Shown here: piece by piece, positions 8,321-15,286 of the stretch
Layout of the letters: each line of letters opens with the position of its first letter
How positions within the stretch are numbered: position 1 is the stretch's first letter
Source: Actinopolyspora alba
Lineage (GTDB): Bacteria > Actinomycetota > Actinomycetes > Mycobacteriales > Pseudonocardiaceae
Length of the DNA stretch: 64,000 nucleotides
Assembly (NCBI RefSeq): GCF_900112765.1
Contig: NZ_FOMZ01000007.1
Location: 1 to 64,000, forward strand
Reading direction: 5' to 3'
The notes under the pieces: model-generated
Seen by the model: only the letters and a program-made list of their open reading frames with translations
Database searches by the model: none
Told to the model about the DNA's origin: nothing
Position numbers and translations under genes: made by a program

Positions 8321-9499
8321 GTGGAGTCGGATATCGGTCGCAAGCTGCGCCAGATCCGGCACGTGCGCGGCAAGTCCTTGTCCGTGGTCGCCGGATTGGC
8401 GGGTATCAGTGCTAGTTACTTGTCTCGGCTGGAGTCCGGTGAACGTGCCCTCGACCGCCGGTCTCTGATCACTTCTCTTGCCGAAGCTCTGGAAGTCGCC
8501 CCCACCGAACTCACCGAGTCCACACTCGGCGGCGCGGGTGAGGCGAACGAGGATGGGCAACTCAACGAAGTGCGACTCGCCCTTCTCGGCGCGAGCATCG
8601 GCGAACCACGCGGCCAAGTATGGCCCGTGGCGGGGTTGAACGATCGGCTGGCCGCGTTGCTCAGCGCTCAGCAGGCATGCCGACACGCAGAGGTAGGACA
8701 AGAGCTGCCGGGGTTGATTCGAGATACTCACGAAACCCTGCGTGCTGGCAAGCATGATGGCGCGGTATTGCGCTCTTTGGTCCTGTTGCACGTTCAGGGA
8801 ACGCAGGCCTGGTTGCGGGACGTTGGTGCTTCCCTCGATCTCGGCTGGCAGGCGGCCCAACTCGCGCAACAGGCGGCACACCACTTGGACGAGCCGCTCA
8901 TGCTCGGCGTAGCGGGCTTCGGGGTATCGCACGGGCTCATGGCGGCCGGGGCGTTCGACCTGGCCACCGACACGCTCAAGGCTGTTTCACCGGGAACGGC
9001 GACTTCGGAAGACATGCAGTTGTCCGGGATGTTGGCCTTTACCAACTCCCTGTTGGCTGCCGCGGCTGGGCGAACGAACGAACGTACCCCGCCGTTGGAA
9101 CATGCGGCTGAACTTGCCGAACGGACGGGGGAGGCCAACGCGCTGTGGTTCGGTTTCGGTCCTTCGAATGTCGCCGTGTGGCGCATGGCCGTTGCCCTGG
9201 AATGCGGTGAATTCATCGAGGCCGCCCGTCTGGGCGCGAGCGTAGATCCGAGAATGATCCCGTCTCCGACCAGGAAAGCAGCGTACTGGGGCGATTACGG
9301 TCGTGCGCTGGCACGGATACCAAAGCAACGAGAAACGGCGGTGCGGGCTCTTCGCACGGCGGAACGAATCTCGCCCCCACGAGTACACAAACACCCGTTC
9401 ACTCGTTCCACCCTCGCTGAGCTACTGCTCAAGACCAATCGCGACGCGGTGGGACGCGAACTTCGTGGTATGGCCTACCGAGCAGGACTTCACGTGTAA
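8321..9499 (+). CDS. XRE-family helix-turn-helix regulator with helical C-terminal sensor region
   Basis: A 392-residue protein. Residues about 5-65 are an XRE/Cro-type HTH (GRKLRQIRHVRGKSLSVVAG, then SASYLSRLESGERALDRRSL). The remaining 320 residues are Ala/Leu-rich helices resembling the TPR-like sensor region found in many actinobacterial XRE regulators of mobile elements and secondary metabolism. A ligand or peptide signal is likely but unknown. GTG start set by the TAGCCT hexamer. It is the first and largest intact gene in the glnA-inserted element and probably controls the small genes downstream, which start 80 nt after its stop. Confidence 0.8.
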   Translation: MESDIGRKLRQIRHVRGKSLSVVAGLAGISASYLSRLESGERALDRRSLITSLAEALEVAPTELTESTLGGAGEANEDGQLNEVRLALLGASIGEPRGQVWPVAGLNDRLAALLSAQQACRHAEVGQELPGLIRDTHETLRAGKHDGAVLRSLVLLHVQGTQAWLRDVGASLDLGWQAAQLAQQAAHHLDEPLMLGVAGFGVSHGLMAAGAFDLATDTLKAVSPGTATSEDMQLSGMLAFTNSLLAAAAGRTNERTPPLEHAAELAERTGEANALWFGFGPSNVAVWRMAVALECGEFIEAARLGASVDPRMIPSPTRKAAYWGDYGRALARIPKQRETAVRALRTAERISPPRVHKHPFTRSTLAELLLKTNRDAVGRELRGMAYRAGLHV

Positions 9500-9581
9500 C
9501 CCATTCGAGTGGGTTTGCCACTGTGTCAAAGCCGCGTCCTTCAATCTCCATAGCGTCGCTTCGATTACTGGAGGTGACGCT

Positions 9582-9788
9582 ATGCGAGAGCCCGTGTTGG
9601 TGCGGTGCAATACCGTTGAGCACGACGGCACCGAATCACTACAGCTGTCGGTCGAGGGTGGTCGGCTGACGATCATCACTCCCACCGTCTACAACCGCAC
9701 CCGGTGGAGTGCCGAGCAGGTGCGCCAGCTGCGCGACACGTTGACGAGGCTGTTGGGCCAGTTGCCGGGCGGGGGTGGTGTCCGGTGA
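9582..9788 (+). CDS. Small hypothetical protein in the island
   Basis: A 68-residue protein I do not recognise. It begins MREPVLVRCNTV, has a beta-rich middle (LSVEGGRLTIIT) and ends in a helix followed by a Gly-rich tail. ATG 9582 has a strong ribosome site, GGAGGTGA, 4 nt upstream; the longer frame from 9303 overlaps the XRE gene and is not credible. Its stop overlaps the next start as GTGA, indicating translational coupling. Confidence 0.65.
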   Translation: MREPVLVRCNTVEHDGTESLQLSVEGGRLTIITPTVYNRTRWSAEQVRQLRDTLTRLLGQLPGGGGVR

Positions 9789-10012
9789 GTCAGCCGCATA
9801 CGCAGTTGGCGACGTTGCTGCGGCGTTGTCAGTGGATGGTGGACGAGGCGGCCTACAAGCTCGGCGGCAAGCGGCTTCCGGCGGCCGATCGGCAGGGGCT
9901 GGCCGAGGCGTTGGACGAACTCGCGGCCGCGCTGCGTGAGTACCGCGACGCTCCCACCGACACGGATGCGGACGAAGGGGAGCCGCCCACGATCGTGGAC
10001 CCGGAGTCGTGA
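9785..10012 (+). CDS. Small hypothetical helical protein in the island
   Basis: A 75-residue, mostly helical protein (THTQ-like start SQPHTQLATLLRRCQWMVDE, then LAEALDELAAALREYRD) with an acidic tail. No family recognised. GTG 9785 overlaps the previous stop by 4 nt (GTGA), so it is read as part of the same translation unit. Its own stop overlaps the next possible start in the same way. Confidence 0.6.
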   Translation: MSQPHTQLATLLRRCQWMVDEAAYKLGGKRLPAADRQGLAEALDELAAALREYRDAPTDTDADEGEPPTIVDPES

Positions 10013-10236
10013 CTGTGCGAAGGGGCCGGCCCTATCTTGGCCGGCATGGTTTCCGCCCCTGCCGGCTGTCGGGGCACGTGCCCGTGTTGTCCGGTGATCT
10101 CGCGGCGCCGGGGCCGCCCACCATGTCCCGGCCGGGCGGTGATCGGCACGCCACCGGCAGCGGGCCGGTCGTGTCCGGCTGGTCGCGTGACTCGGGCACT
10201 CTGGCCCGCGTGTTGGAGGGGCTGCGGCGGCTGTGA
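10009..10236 (+). CDS. Possible small hypothetical protein
   Basis: A 75-residue frame beginning at GTG 10009, again overlapping the preceding stop as GTGA. Codon third positions are G/C rich and the end (GTLARVLEGLRRL) is helical, but the body is Pro/Gly/Arg rich and unlike any family I know. The coupling pattern is the main support; it may be a chance frame. Confidence 0.4.
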   Translation: MTVRRGRPYLGRHGFRPCRLSGHVPVLSGDLAAPGPPTMSRPGGDRHATGSGPVVSGWSRDSGTLARVLEGLRRL

Positions 10237-10507
10237 CAGCGGCTCTCACGGATCGCTGAGTGGGCCATAGAGCGACGATTGCGCCCCGGTTGGTGTGATG
10301 GGGCCGGGGCGTTCCCTGACTCATGCCGGGGGTGGTGGGGGCACGCGATGGCGGCGGCGTTCGTGCATCTCGAATCGCAGTCGGGTCACGAAGTCGTCTA
10401 GGTGTGCTGTTCGGGGAGGTTGTGTATGCGGCTGGCGGGGGTGGCTCTTCTCGACGAATGTGGAGATGCCGCCACCGGTGCCAGTTCTCGGCCCACACGG
10501 CCTCCTG
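10237..10507. other. Island interior with no clear gene
   Basis: Frames here are short or low in coding quality on both strands. A minus-strand frame that would follow the ORF at 10508-10795 opens with WAENWHRWRH but soon becomes Pro/Thr/Arg rich and is not credible as a protein. This may be decayed coding sequence. Confidence 0.5.
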
Positions 10508-10795
10508 TCACTGGCGCGACATGCGGCTGAACTCGGCTTCCCGGGCCAGCGCCAGCAACAGTCCCACCGAGACGGTGATCTCAGGCTTCGGGCATATCTC
10601 CGTGAGATCCACCGTGGTCACCCGCACCCGGTAGGCACGCCAGGGGCAGCACCGAGCGGCCTTGACCACGGGTGCGCTTGCCCACCGGTGGACGCTGTGC
10701 AGGTGGGTTGCCGCGGAACGGGCACCGGGCTGCCAGGCTCTACCGGGACCGGCCCGGAGCCGGAGCGAACGCCACGGCCCGGGCAGTTGCCGCAT
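10508..10795 (-). CDS. Possible small protein, perhaps frameshifted
   Basis: A 95-residue frame whose last 45 residues look genuine (CCPWRAYRVRVTTVDLTE, then VGLLLALAREAEFSRM), while the first half is Arg/Pro rich. A GTG at 10814, overlapping the stop of the upstream minus-strand gene as GTGA, opens a different frame (VSTTEVDAATARAVAFAPAP) that hits a stop after 24 codons. The two halves may once have been one gene broken by a frameshift. No function can be given. Confidence 0.35.
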   Translation of the reverse strand: MRQLPGPWRSLRLRAGPGRAWQPGARSAATHLHSVHRWASAPVVKAARCCPWRAYRVRVTTVDLTEICPKPEITVSVGLLLALAREAEFSRMSRQ

Positions 10796-10810
10796 CGACT
10801 TCGGTCGTAC

Positions 10811-11290
10811 TCACCGGTTCACCTCCCGGTGAGCGACCAGCGCCATCTGAGCCAAGTGCGCGGACAGCGACAGCATCTCGTCGACGCTGAGACTTGTGAG
10901 CGCTTCGCGGCGGTTCACGTCGATGTACCCCACCGGGCCGAGGTCCGGGTCCTGGAGCAGTTCGACGTTGGCTTCGCTTCCACAGAGCGTGGTGCTCTCC
11001 CGGTAAAGCTGTCGTATCTCCGGGTCGTTCTGGAGTATCACCGAGTGCCTGTCTGCCCCGGCGGCATCGGCCGAGGTGGCAGCCTGCGCGGCAAGCTCCC
11101 GGAGCTGCCCCGGAGTGAGGCCGGACAGCACCCGGTCACCGACGTACACGCTGCCGGTGCACCGAGCGTCCGCGGTGCCGTAGACCGCCGACCCCACGGC
11201 CGCGCCATCGGCGACGCGCTCGCCGTGCTTCATCAACTCGGCTTGCTCATTGCTGGTGTTTTCGGGGTTACTCACTTCCTGTGAGGTCAT
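10811..11290 (-). CDS. Hypothetical protein in the island
   Basis: A 159-residue soluble protein beginning MTSQEVSNPENT, acidic and without membrane segments or recognised domains. A middle part (LTPGQLRELAAQAATSADAAG) and an end (SVDEMLSLSAHLAQMALVAH) are helical, and a segment CGSEANVELLQDPDLGPVGY lies between. ATG 11290 has GAAAGG upstream; a longer frame to 11347 adds a Pro/Gly segment and is less likely. It is transcribed opposite to the XRE operon and integrase remnant. Confidence 0.6.
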   Translation of the reverse strand: MTSQEVSNPENTSNEQAELMKHGERVADGAAVGSAVYGTADARCTGSVYVGDRVLSGLTPGQLRELAAQAATSADAAGADRHSVILQNDPEIRQLYRESTTLCGSEANVELLQDPDLGPVGYIDVNRREALTSLSVDEMLSLSAHLAQMALVAHREVNR

Positions 11291-11572
11291 AGCAGGACCT
11301 TTCTCGTAGGCGGTGCCGAATCCTTGTTGGGGCACAGGGGGCGGCACCGCTTTTCATGGCTGTACTGTGTCGAACTCACGCGGCATCACCGCTGTTCGCG
11401 CATAGTTCCGCATCGAACCGTTCGATTTCGACTGGTGAGTACAAGACGCGCTTATCGGCTTTGATTCCGTGCGATCCGTAGCCGATCGTTCGTCAGTGCT
11501 GGACGGTCGACGGGGCTGTGCGGTAGAGCTCGGCTACTTCGTTCGTTATGTGCTACCGCTGAGGGACCTCGG
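11291..11572. other. Island interior, probable eroded 5' part of the integrase
   Basis: No intact gene is seen. By position it should hold the N-terminal and first catalytic portions of the integrase whose C-terminus follows, but I could not find the usual GLRxGE motif (first catalytic Arg) in any frame. Confidence 0.4.
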
Positions 11573-11920
11573 GTGTGTTCGCCTCGTTCCGCTGCGGTTG
11601 CTGTGTCCAGAGCCGTGCTCTTGGGGCGAAACTCGCCCGCCGTGCAGTATCCGGAGGAAGAGTTGAAAACGGAGATGTCGCGCACGACGGTGCCGATCGC
11701 GGACACACTCGTGAAGGTCCTCTCCGAGCAAGTACGGCGCTGGCCTGGCGAGACGGTCCTGACGGCCGGAGAAGGTGAGCAGGTGGGGCCGTGGAAGATC
11801 GAACGGGAAGTCCGCCGTGTCCGCAAGCATGTCGCGTGCTTACCGGGGGATTTCCGGTTTCAGGATCTCCGTCATTACTTCGCGAGTCTACTGATCAGCT
11901 CGGGCGCGGACGTGAGAACA

Positions 11921-11965
11921 GTCCAGCGTCGTCTTCGCCACGCTTCGGCGAAGACGACGCTGGAC
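11921..11965. repeat. Perfect 19-bp inverted repeat inside the integrase fragment
   Basis: GTCCAGCGTCGTCTTCGCC at 11921-11939 is the exact reverse complement of 11947-11965, with a 7-nt loop. It spans codons for VQRRLRHASAKTTLD, so the coding constraint and the palindrome coincide. Confidence 0.75.
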
Positions 11966-12045
11966 GCTTACGGACACTCGGGGCCGGACACCGAGGAATC
12001 CACACGGACCGCTGTGGAAGCTGTGATGTCGGCCGAGTTCGGAGA

Positions 12046-12067
12046 TTTCGCGGACTCCGTGCGGACT
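12046..12067 (+). repeat. Right subterminal repeat pair (possible integrase arm sites)
   Basis: TTTCGCGGACT, four bases, GCGGACT, matching 8090-8111 in sequence, spacing and orientation. It lies 44 bp inside the right att copy, within the 3' end of the integrase frame. Confidence 0.4.
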
Positions 12068-12110
12068 CACGGATCTTGACTTGATGGAAAAACCAGGTCA
12101 AGCCCGTTCA

Positions 12111-12141
12111 GTCGATCACACGTCGAAGTACATCGCGAACT
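12111..12141. repeat. Right attachment-site copy at the glnA 3' end
   Basis: Identical over 31 bases to 7958-7988. Here it is the functional end of glnA: it encodes the final residues FAMYFDV, the stop codon and five further bases. Integration therefore left the glnA product unchanged but replaced everything downstream. Confidence 0.85.
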
Positions 12142-13540
12142 CGTGCGGGTGCGGACGCAGCCGGATCGGGTCGATCTCGTTCTCCCGCTTGAGCGAGATG
12201 AAGTTCTCCAGCAGGTCCTCGGTGAACACGCCGCCTTCCAGCAGGTACTCGTGGTCGGACTCGAGGTTGTCCACCGCGTCGCTGAGGCTGGAGGGAACCT
12301 GCGGCACGTTCTTGGCCTCTTCCGGCGGCAGCTCGTAGAGGTCCTTGTCGATCGGGTCCGCGGGCTCGATCTTGTTGCGGATGCCGTCCAGGCCCGCCAT
12401 CAGCATCGAGGCGAAGCCGAGGTAGGGGTTACCGGACGGGTCGGGGCAGCGGAACTCTACGCGCTTGGCCTTCGGGTTCGTCCCGGTGATCGGGATGCGC
12501 ATGCAGGCCGAGCGGTTCCGCTGCGAGTAGACCAGGTTCACCGGCGCCTCGAAGCCGGGCACCAGACGGTGGTAGGAGTTCACCGTCGGGTTGGTCAGCG
12601 CCAGCAGGCTCGGGGCGTGGTGCAGGATGCCGCCGATGTAGTACCGCGCGGTGTCCGACAGTCCCGCGTATCCGGACTCGTCGTGGAACAGCGGCGAGCC
12701 GCCCTGCCACAGCGACATGTGGCAGTGCATACCGGAGCCGTTGTCACCGAACAGCGGCTTCGGCATGAAGGTCACGGTCTTGCCGTGCCGCCAAGCGGTG
12801 TTCTTGATGATGTACTTGAACAGCTGCAGGTCGTCGGCGGCGTGCAGCATCGTGTTGAACTTGTAGTTGATCTCTGCCTGGCCGCCGGTTCCCACCTCGT
12901 GGTGGGCCCGCTCCACCTCGAACCCGGCCTTGGCGAGCTCGGTGCTCATCTCGTCGCGCAGGTCGGCGTAGTGGTCGTACGGCGAGACCGGGAAGTAGCC
13001 GCCCTTGTAGCGGGTCTTGTAACCCAGGTTTCCGCCGTCCTCGGCGCGGCCGGTGTTCCACCAGCCCTCGATCGAGTCGACCTCGTGGAACGAGGAGTTC
13101 GCGTCCTCGGAGTAGCGCACCGAGTCGAAGATGTAGAACTCGGCCTCGGAGGCGAAGAAGGCCGTGTCGGCGATGCCGGACTCGTTCAGGTACTGCTCCG
13201 CCTTGCGGGCGATGTTGCGCGGGTCACGGCTGTAGGGCTCCAACGTGAACGGGTCGTGCACGAAGAAGTTGAGGATCAGCGTCTTCTCGATCCGGAACGG
13301 GTCGATACGAGCCGTGTACGGGTCGGGCAGCAGCAGCATGTCCGACTCGTGGATCGACTGGAAACCACGCACCGACGAACCATCGAAGGCCAGACCCTCG
13401 GTGAAGGTGTCGTGGTCGAACGCCGAAGCGGGAACGGTGAAGTGCTGCATGACGCCCGGCAGGTCGCAGAACCGGACATCGACGAACTTCACGCCCTCGT
13501 CGGAGATGAAGCGTAGGACCTCGTCTGGATTCTTGAACAC
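12116..13540 (-). CDS. glnA: Type I glutamine synthetase
   Basis: Makes glutamine from glutamate, ammonia and ATP as a cytoplasmic dodecamer. The 474-residue product has the standard length for the GSI-beta type. Visible landmarks are the N-terminal [11 protein letters not shown] strand, the DGSSVRGF loop, [10 protein letters not shown], the ATP-site region and the adenylylation loop [15 protein letters not shown], whose Tyr is the target of GlnE (encoded in this window). GTG 13540 is used because AAGGAG lies about 10 nt upstream and the resulting VFKNPDEVL start matches the family; a longer frame to 13582 does not. A GlnR-type operator lies 80-120 bp upstream. The 3' end is the integration site of the adjacent island, so its original terminator now lies 4.2 kb away. 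Confidence 0.97.
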   Translation of the reverse strand: MFKNPDEVLRFISDEGVKFVDVRFCDLPGVMQHFTVPASAFDHDTFTEGLAFDGSSVRGFQSIHESDMLLLPDPYTARIDPFRIEKTLILNFFVHDPFTLEPYSRDPRNIARKAEQYLNESGIADTAFFASEAEFYIFDSVRYSEDANSSFHEVDSIEGWWNTGRAEDGGNLGYKTRYKGGYFPVSPYDHYADLRDEMSTELAKAGFEVERAHHEVGTGGQAEINYKFNTMLHAADDLQLFKYIIKNTAWRHGKTVTFMPKPLFGDNGSGMHCHMSLWQGGSPLFHDESGYAGLSDTARYYIGGILHHAPSLLALTNPTVNSYHRLVPGFEAPVNLVYSQRNRSACMRIPITGTNPKAKRVEFRCPDPSGNPYLGFASMLMAGLDGIRNKIEPADPIDKDLYELPPEEAKNVPQVPSSLSDAVDNLESDHEYLLEGGVFTEDLLENFISLKRENEIDPIRLRPHPHEFAMYFDV

Positions 13541-13621
13541 CCTCGATGGCTCCTTCACGCATTGGTGCCGCTCACCGGCCATTCCTCGTCGCCGGCTCGT
13601 GAACGAGGCTAGGGGGGCGGT

Positions 13622-13659
13622 GTTGCCCGGTCGTCACCCGCGTGTTTCGCCGACGTTAA
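13622..13659 (-). promoter_or_regulatory. GlnR-type operator upstream of glnA
   Basis: Read on the minus strand, four pentamers are each separated by exactly 6 nt: TTAAC, GAAAC, GTGAC, GCAAC. This matches the known GlnR a/b-box pattern GTnAC-n6-GAAAC repeated twice, with small deviations in the first and last boxes. It lies 82-119 bp upstream of the glnA start, where nitrogen control of glnA would act. Confidence 0.7.
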
Positions 13660-13721
13660 CGAAACGGTCCGTTGTCCCCGGGGCGGAGCGGGCGTCGGTT
13701 CGGAGCGGTCGAACGCCCCCG

Positions 13722-13727
13722 TATGCT
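13722..13727 (+). promoter_or_regulatory. Leaderless -10 hexamer for the RDD gene
   Basis: TATGCT ends 6 nt before GTG 13734. Confidence 0.5.
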
Positions 13728-13733
13728 GGTCAC

Positions 13734-14189
13734 GTGGGTAGAATACTCGGTTCCTGGCTCTCCGGCCCCGCATCCGTGCGGGAGTCGGGACAACCGGAGC
13801 AACACTGGCGGGGCGAACGTCTGGGGCTGCCCGAGCAGGGATCCGGCTCGGTGGCGCCCACGGGACGGCGAGCACTGGGGTTTCTGGTGGACATCGTGCT
13901 AGCGGCGCTCGTGGCCGGGCTGTTCACGGCCCCGGAGCTGCCCGGTAACTGGAGTCTGGTCTCGTGGGCGCTGATCACGGTGTTGCCGGTCGCGTTCTTC
14001 GGATTCACGCCGGGCATGGCCGTGACGGGGATCTGGGTGGCACGTGTCGACGCCACCCCGACCGTGGGGCTGCCACGTGCGCTGCTTCGCTGCGTGCTGA
14101 CCGCTGTGATCGTGCCCGCCGTGCTGTGGAACCTCGACGGCCGTTCCTGGCACGACCGGCTAAGCGGCACCGTGGTGCTGCGCCGCTGA
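13734..14189 (+). CDS. RDD-family membrane protein
   Basis: A 151-residue protein with an RDD domain: ALGFLVDIVLAALVAGLF as first transmembrane helix, a second helix around ALITVLPVAFFGFTPGMA with the typical G-M-x-x-x-G-I segment, and a third at LTAVIVPAVLWNLDGRSW followed by the closing HDRLSGTVVLRR. The exact role of RDD proteins is unclear; some relate to transport. In mycobacteria an RDD gene also sits beside glnA1 and a DUF4191 gene. The start was set by the TATGCT hexamer. Confidence 0.85.
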   Translation: MGRILGSWLSGPASVRESGQPEQHWRGERLGLPEQGSGSVAPTGRRALGFLVDIVLAALVAGLFTAPELPGNWSLVSWALITVLPVAFFGFTPGMAVTGIWVARVDATPTVGLPRALLRCVLTAVIVPAVLWNLDGRSWHDRLSGTVVLRR

Positions 14190-14428
14190 CCTCGGACGGG
14201 ACACTGGACGGGCCGCTGGCCCCGTTGGTCCCGGACGGTTCGCGCTCTCGCGCTGCTTCGACGTTGCCGTGACGACCGGCGGGTGCCCGAATCCGGGTGC
14301 CCGACAACCGCCGTGTAACACCGCGACGGATCGCTTCACTCGTTCGGAGGAGTCGGGTAATCCGCCCTTCATCGGGTGGAAAAGCGGAGGCGGAAAGCGC
14401 GGCACGCGCCGCGCTCTGCCGTACTCGG

Positions 14429-15154
14429 TTACTTCCTGCGGCTCGCGCGTTGCATGTTGCGCATCTTCGCGCCCTGCGGCGCGGGACCCTTCGGCATCGG
14501 ATTGGCCCTGTTGCCCAGCGCCTCGAGCTGCTTCTCCAACGAGTCGATCTGCCCGGCGTTGATGTTGCGGGGCAGCTTCATGATGTTGGACTGCAGTTTC
14601 CGCAGCGGAACCTGCTCCTGCCCGTCACCGACCATGATCTCGTAGATCGGTGTCTCGCCGACCAGCCGCGAGATGCGTTTCTTCTCCTGGGCCATCAGGC
14701 TCTTGACCCGATGCGGTTCCCCCTCGCCGACGAGGACGATTCCGGGCTTGCCCACGAGCCGGTGCACCGCGTCCAGCTGGCTGTTGCCGGTGATGCCCTG
14801 GGTCAGTTCCCACTTGCCGCGCATGTTCTCCAGCGCCCAGCCCGCCGCGCCCGGTTGGCCGCTGGCCTTGCTGTAGACGTTGCGCTGCACGCGCCTGCCG
14901 AACACGATCACCGCGCCCAACGCGCCGAGGGCCACACCCACGGGTAGGGCGAACCACTGCAACCCCCAGACGAGGCCGAGCAGGAACGCGACGACCGCCG
15001 CACCGAGCAGTACCGCCAGCATCAGCGGTACCAGCAGCCGGTCCTCGCGGCGTTGCATCTTGAACGCCTCGAACAGCTGTTTAAAACGACCGCTCGACGC
15101 CTGTCGTCTCTGTTTGGCCGCTTCTTTCTTCGCGGCTCGGTCCTGCTTGGCCAT
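14429..15154 (-). CDS. DUF4191 domain-containing membrane protein
   Basis: A 241-residue protein of the actinobacterial DUF4191 family (mycobacterial neighbour of glnA1). It begins with a Lys/Arg-rich cytoplasmic stretch (KKEAAKQRRQ, FKQLFEAFKM), then two adjacent transmembrane helices (LLVPLMLAVLLGAAVVAFLL and the VALGALGAVIVF segment), and a cytoplasmic domain with KPGIVLVGEGEPHRVK and a basic tail. Function unknown. ATG 15154 is preceded by TATCCT at leaderless spacing; the longer frame to 15310 has no support. Confidence 0.85.
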   Translation of the reverse strand: MAKQDRAAKKEAAKQRRQASSGRFKQLFEAFKMQRREDRLLVPLMLAVLLGAAVVAFLLGLVWGLQWFALPVGVALGALGAVIVFGRRVQRNVYSKASGQPGAAGWALENMRGKWELTQGITGNSQLDAVHRLVGKPGIVLVGEGEPHRVKSLMAQEKKRISRLVGETPIYEIMVGDGQEQVPLRKLQSNIMKLPRNINAGQIDSLEKQLEALGNRANPMPKGPAPQGAKMRNMQRASRRK

Positions 15155-15160
15155 AGCTCC

Positions 15161-15166
15161 AGGATA
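15161..15166 (-). promoter_or_regulatory. Leaderless -10 hexamer for the DUF4191 gene
   Basis: On the minus strand TATCCT ends 6 nt before ATG 15154. Confidence 0.5.
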
Positions 15167-15286
15167 CGGCGCGGGCCCTCGGACGCGTCCATACGGTCCG
15201 GGCGTTTCCCGTCGCGAAAAGCGCCGGAGGGAGGCATCGCCGTCGTACACTGCCCGCCAGAACCGTCGCTCACGGAGGTGCTGCAG

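Larger units (their letters stand above)
11573..12079 (+). pseudogene. Truncated tyrosine recombinase (C-terminal fragment)
   Basis: The 168-residue frame holds only the end of a phage-type tyrosine integrase. Visible are the KTEMSRTTVPI strand (family KTxxSxRTVPL), then FRFQDLRHYFASLLIS with the second catalytic Arg and its H, RRLRHAS with the later His, and LDAYGH with the nucleophile Tyr. The SAM-like DNA-binding domain, the core-binding domain and the first catalytic Arg are missing; intact family members run to about 370-400 residues. Its end lies 32 bp from the right att copy, the normal position for an element integrase. A perfect 19-bp inverted repeat lies inside the catalytic segment. 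Confidence 0.8.
7958..12141. mobile_element. Degraded integrated element in the 3' end of glnA
   Basis: The region is bounded by a 31-bp direct repeat, one copy of which is the true glnA 3' end. Inside are an XRE regulator, three coupled small ORFs, two minus-strand small ORFs and, next to the right border, the C-terminal part of a tyrosine integrase. No replication, transfer or excision gene is recognisable, so this looks like a remnant of an actinomycete integrative element or genomic island. Coding density and codon quality are poorer than in the flanks, and synteny with relatives resumes on both sides. Confidence 0.8.
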
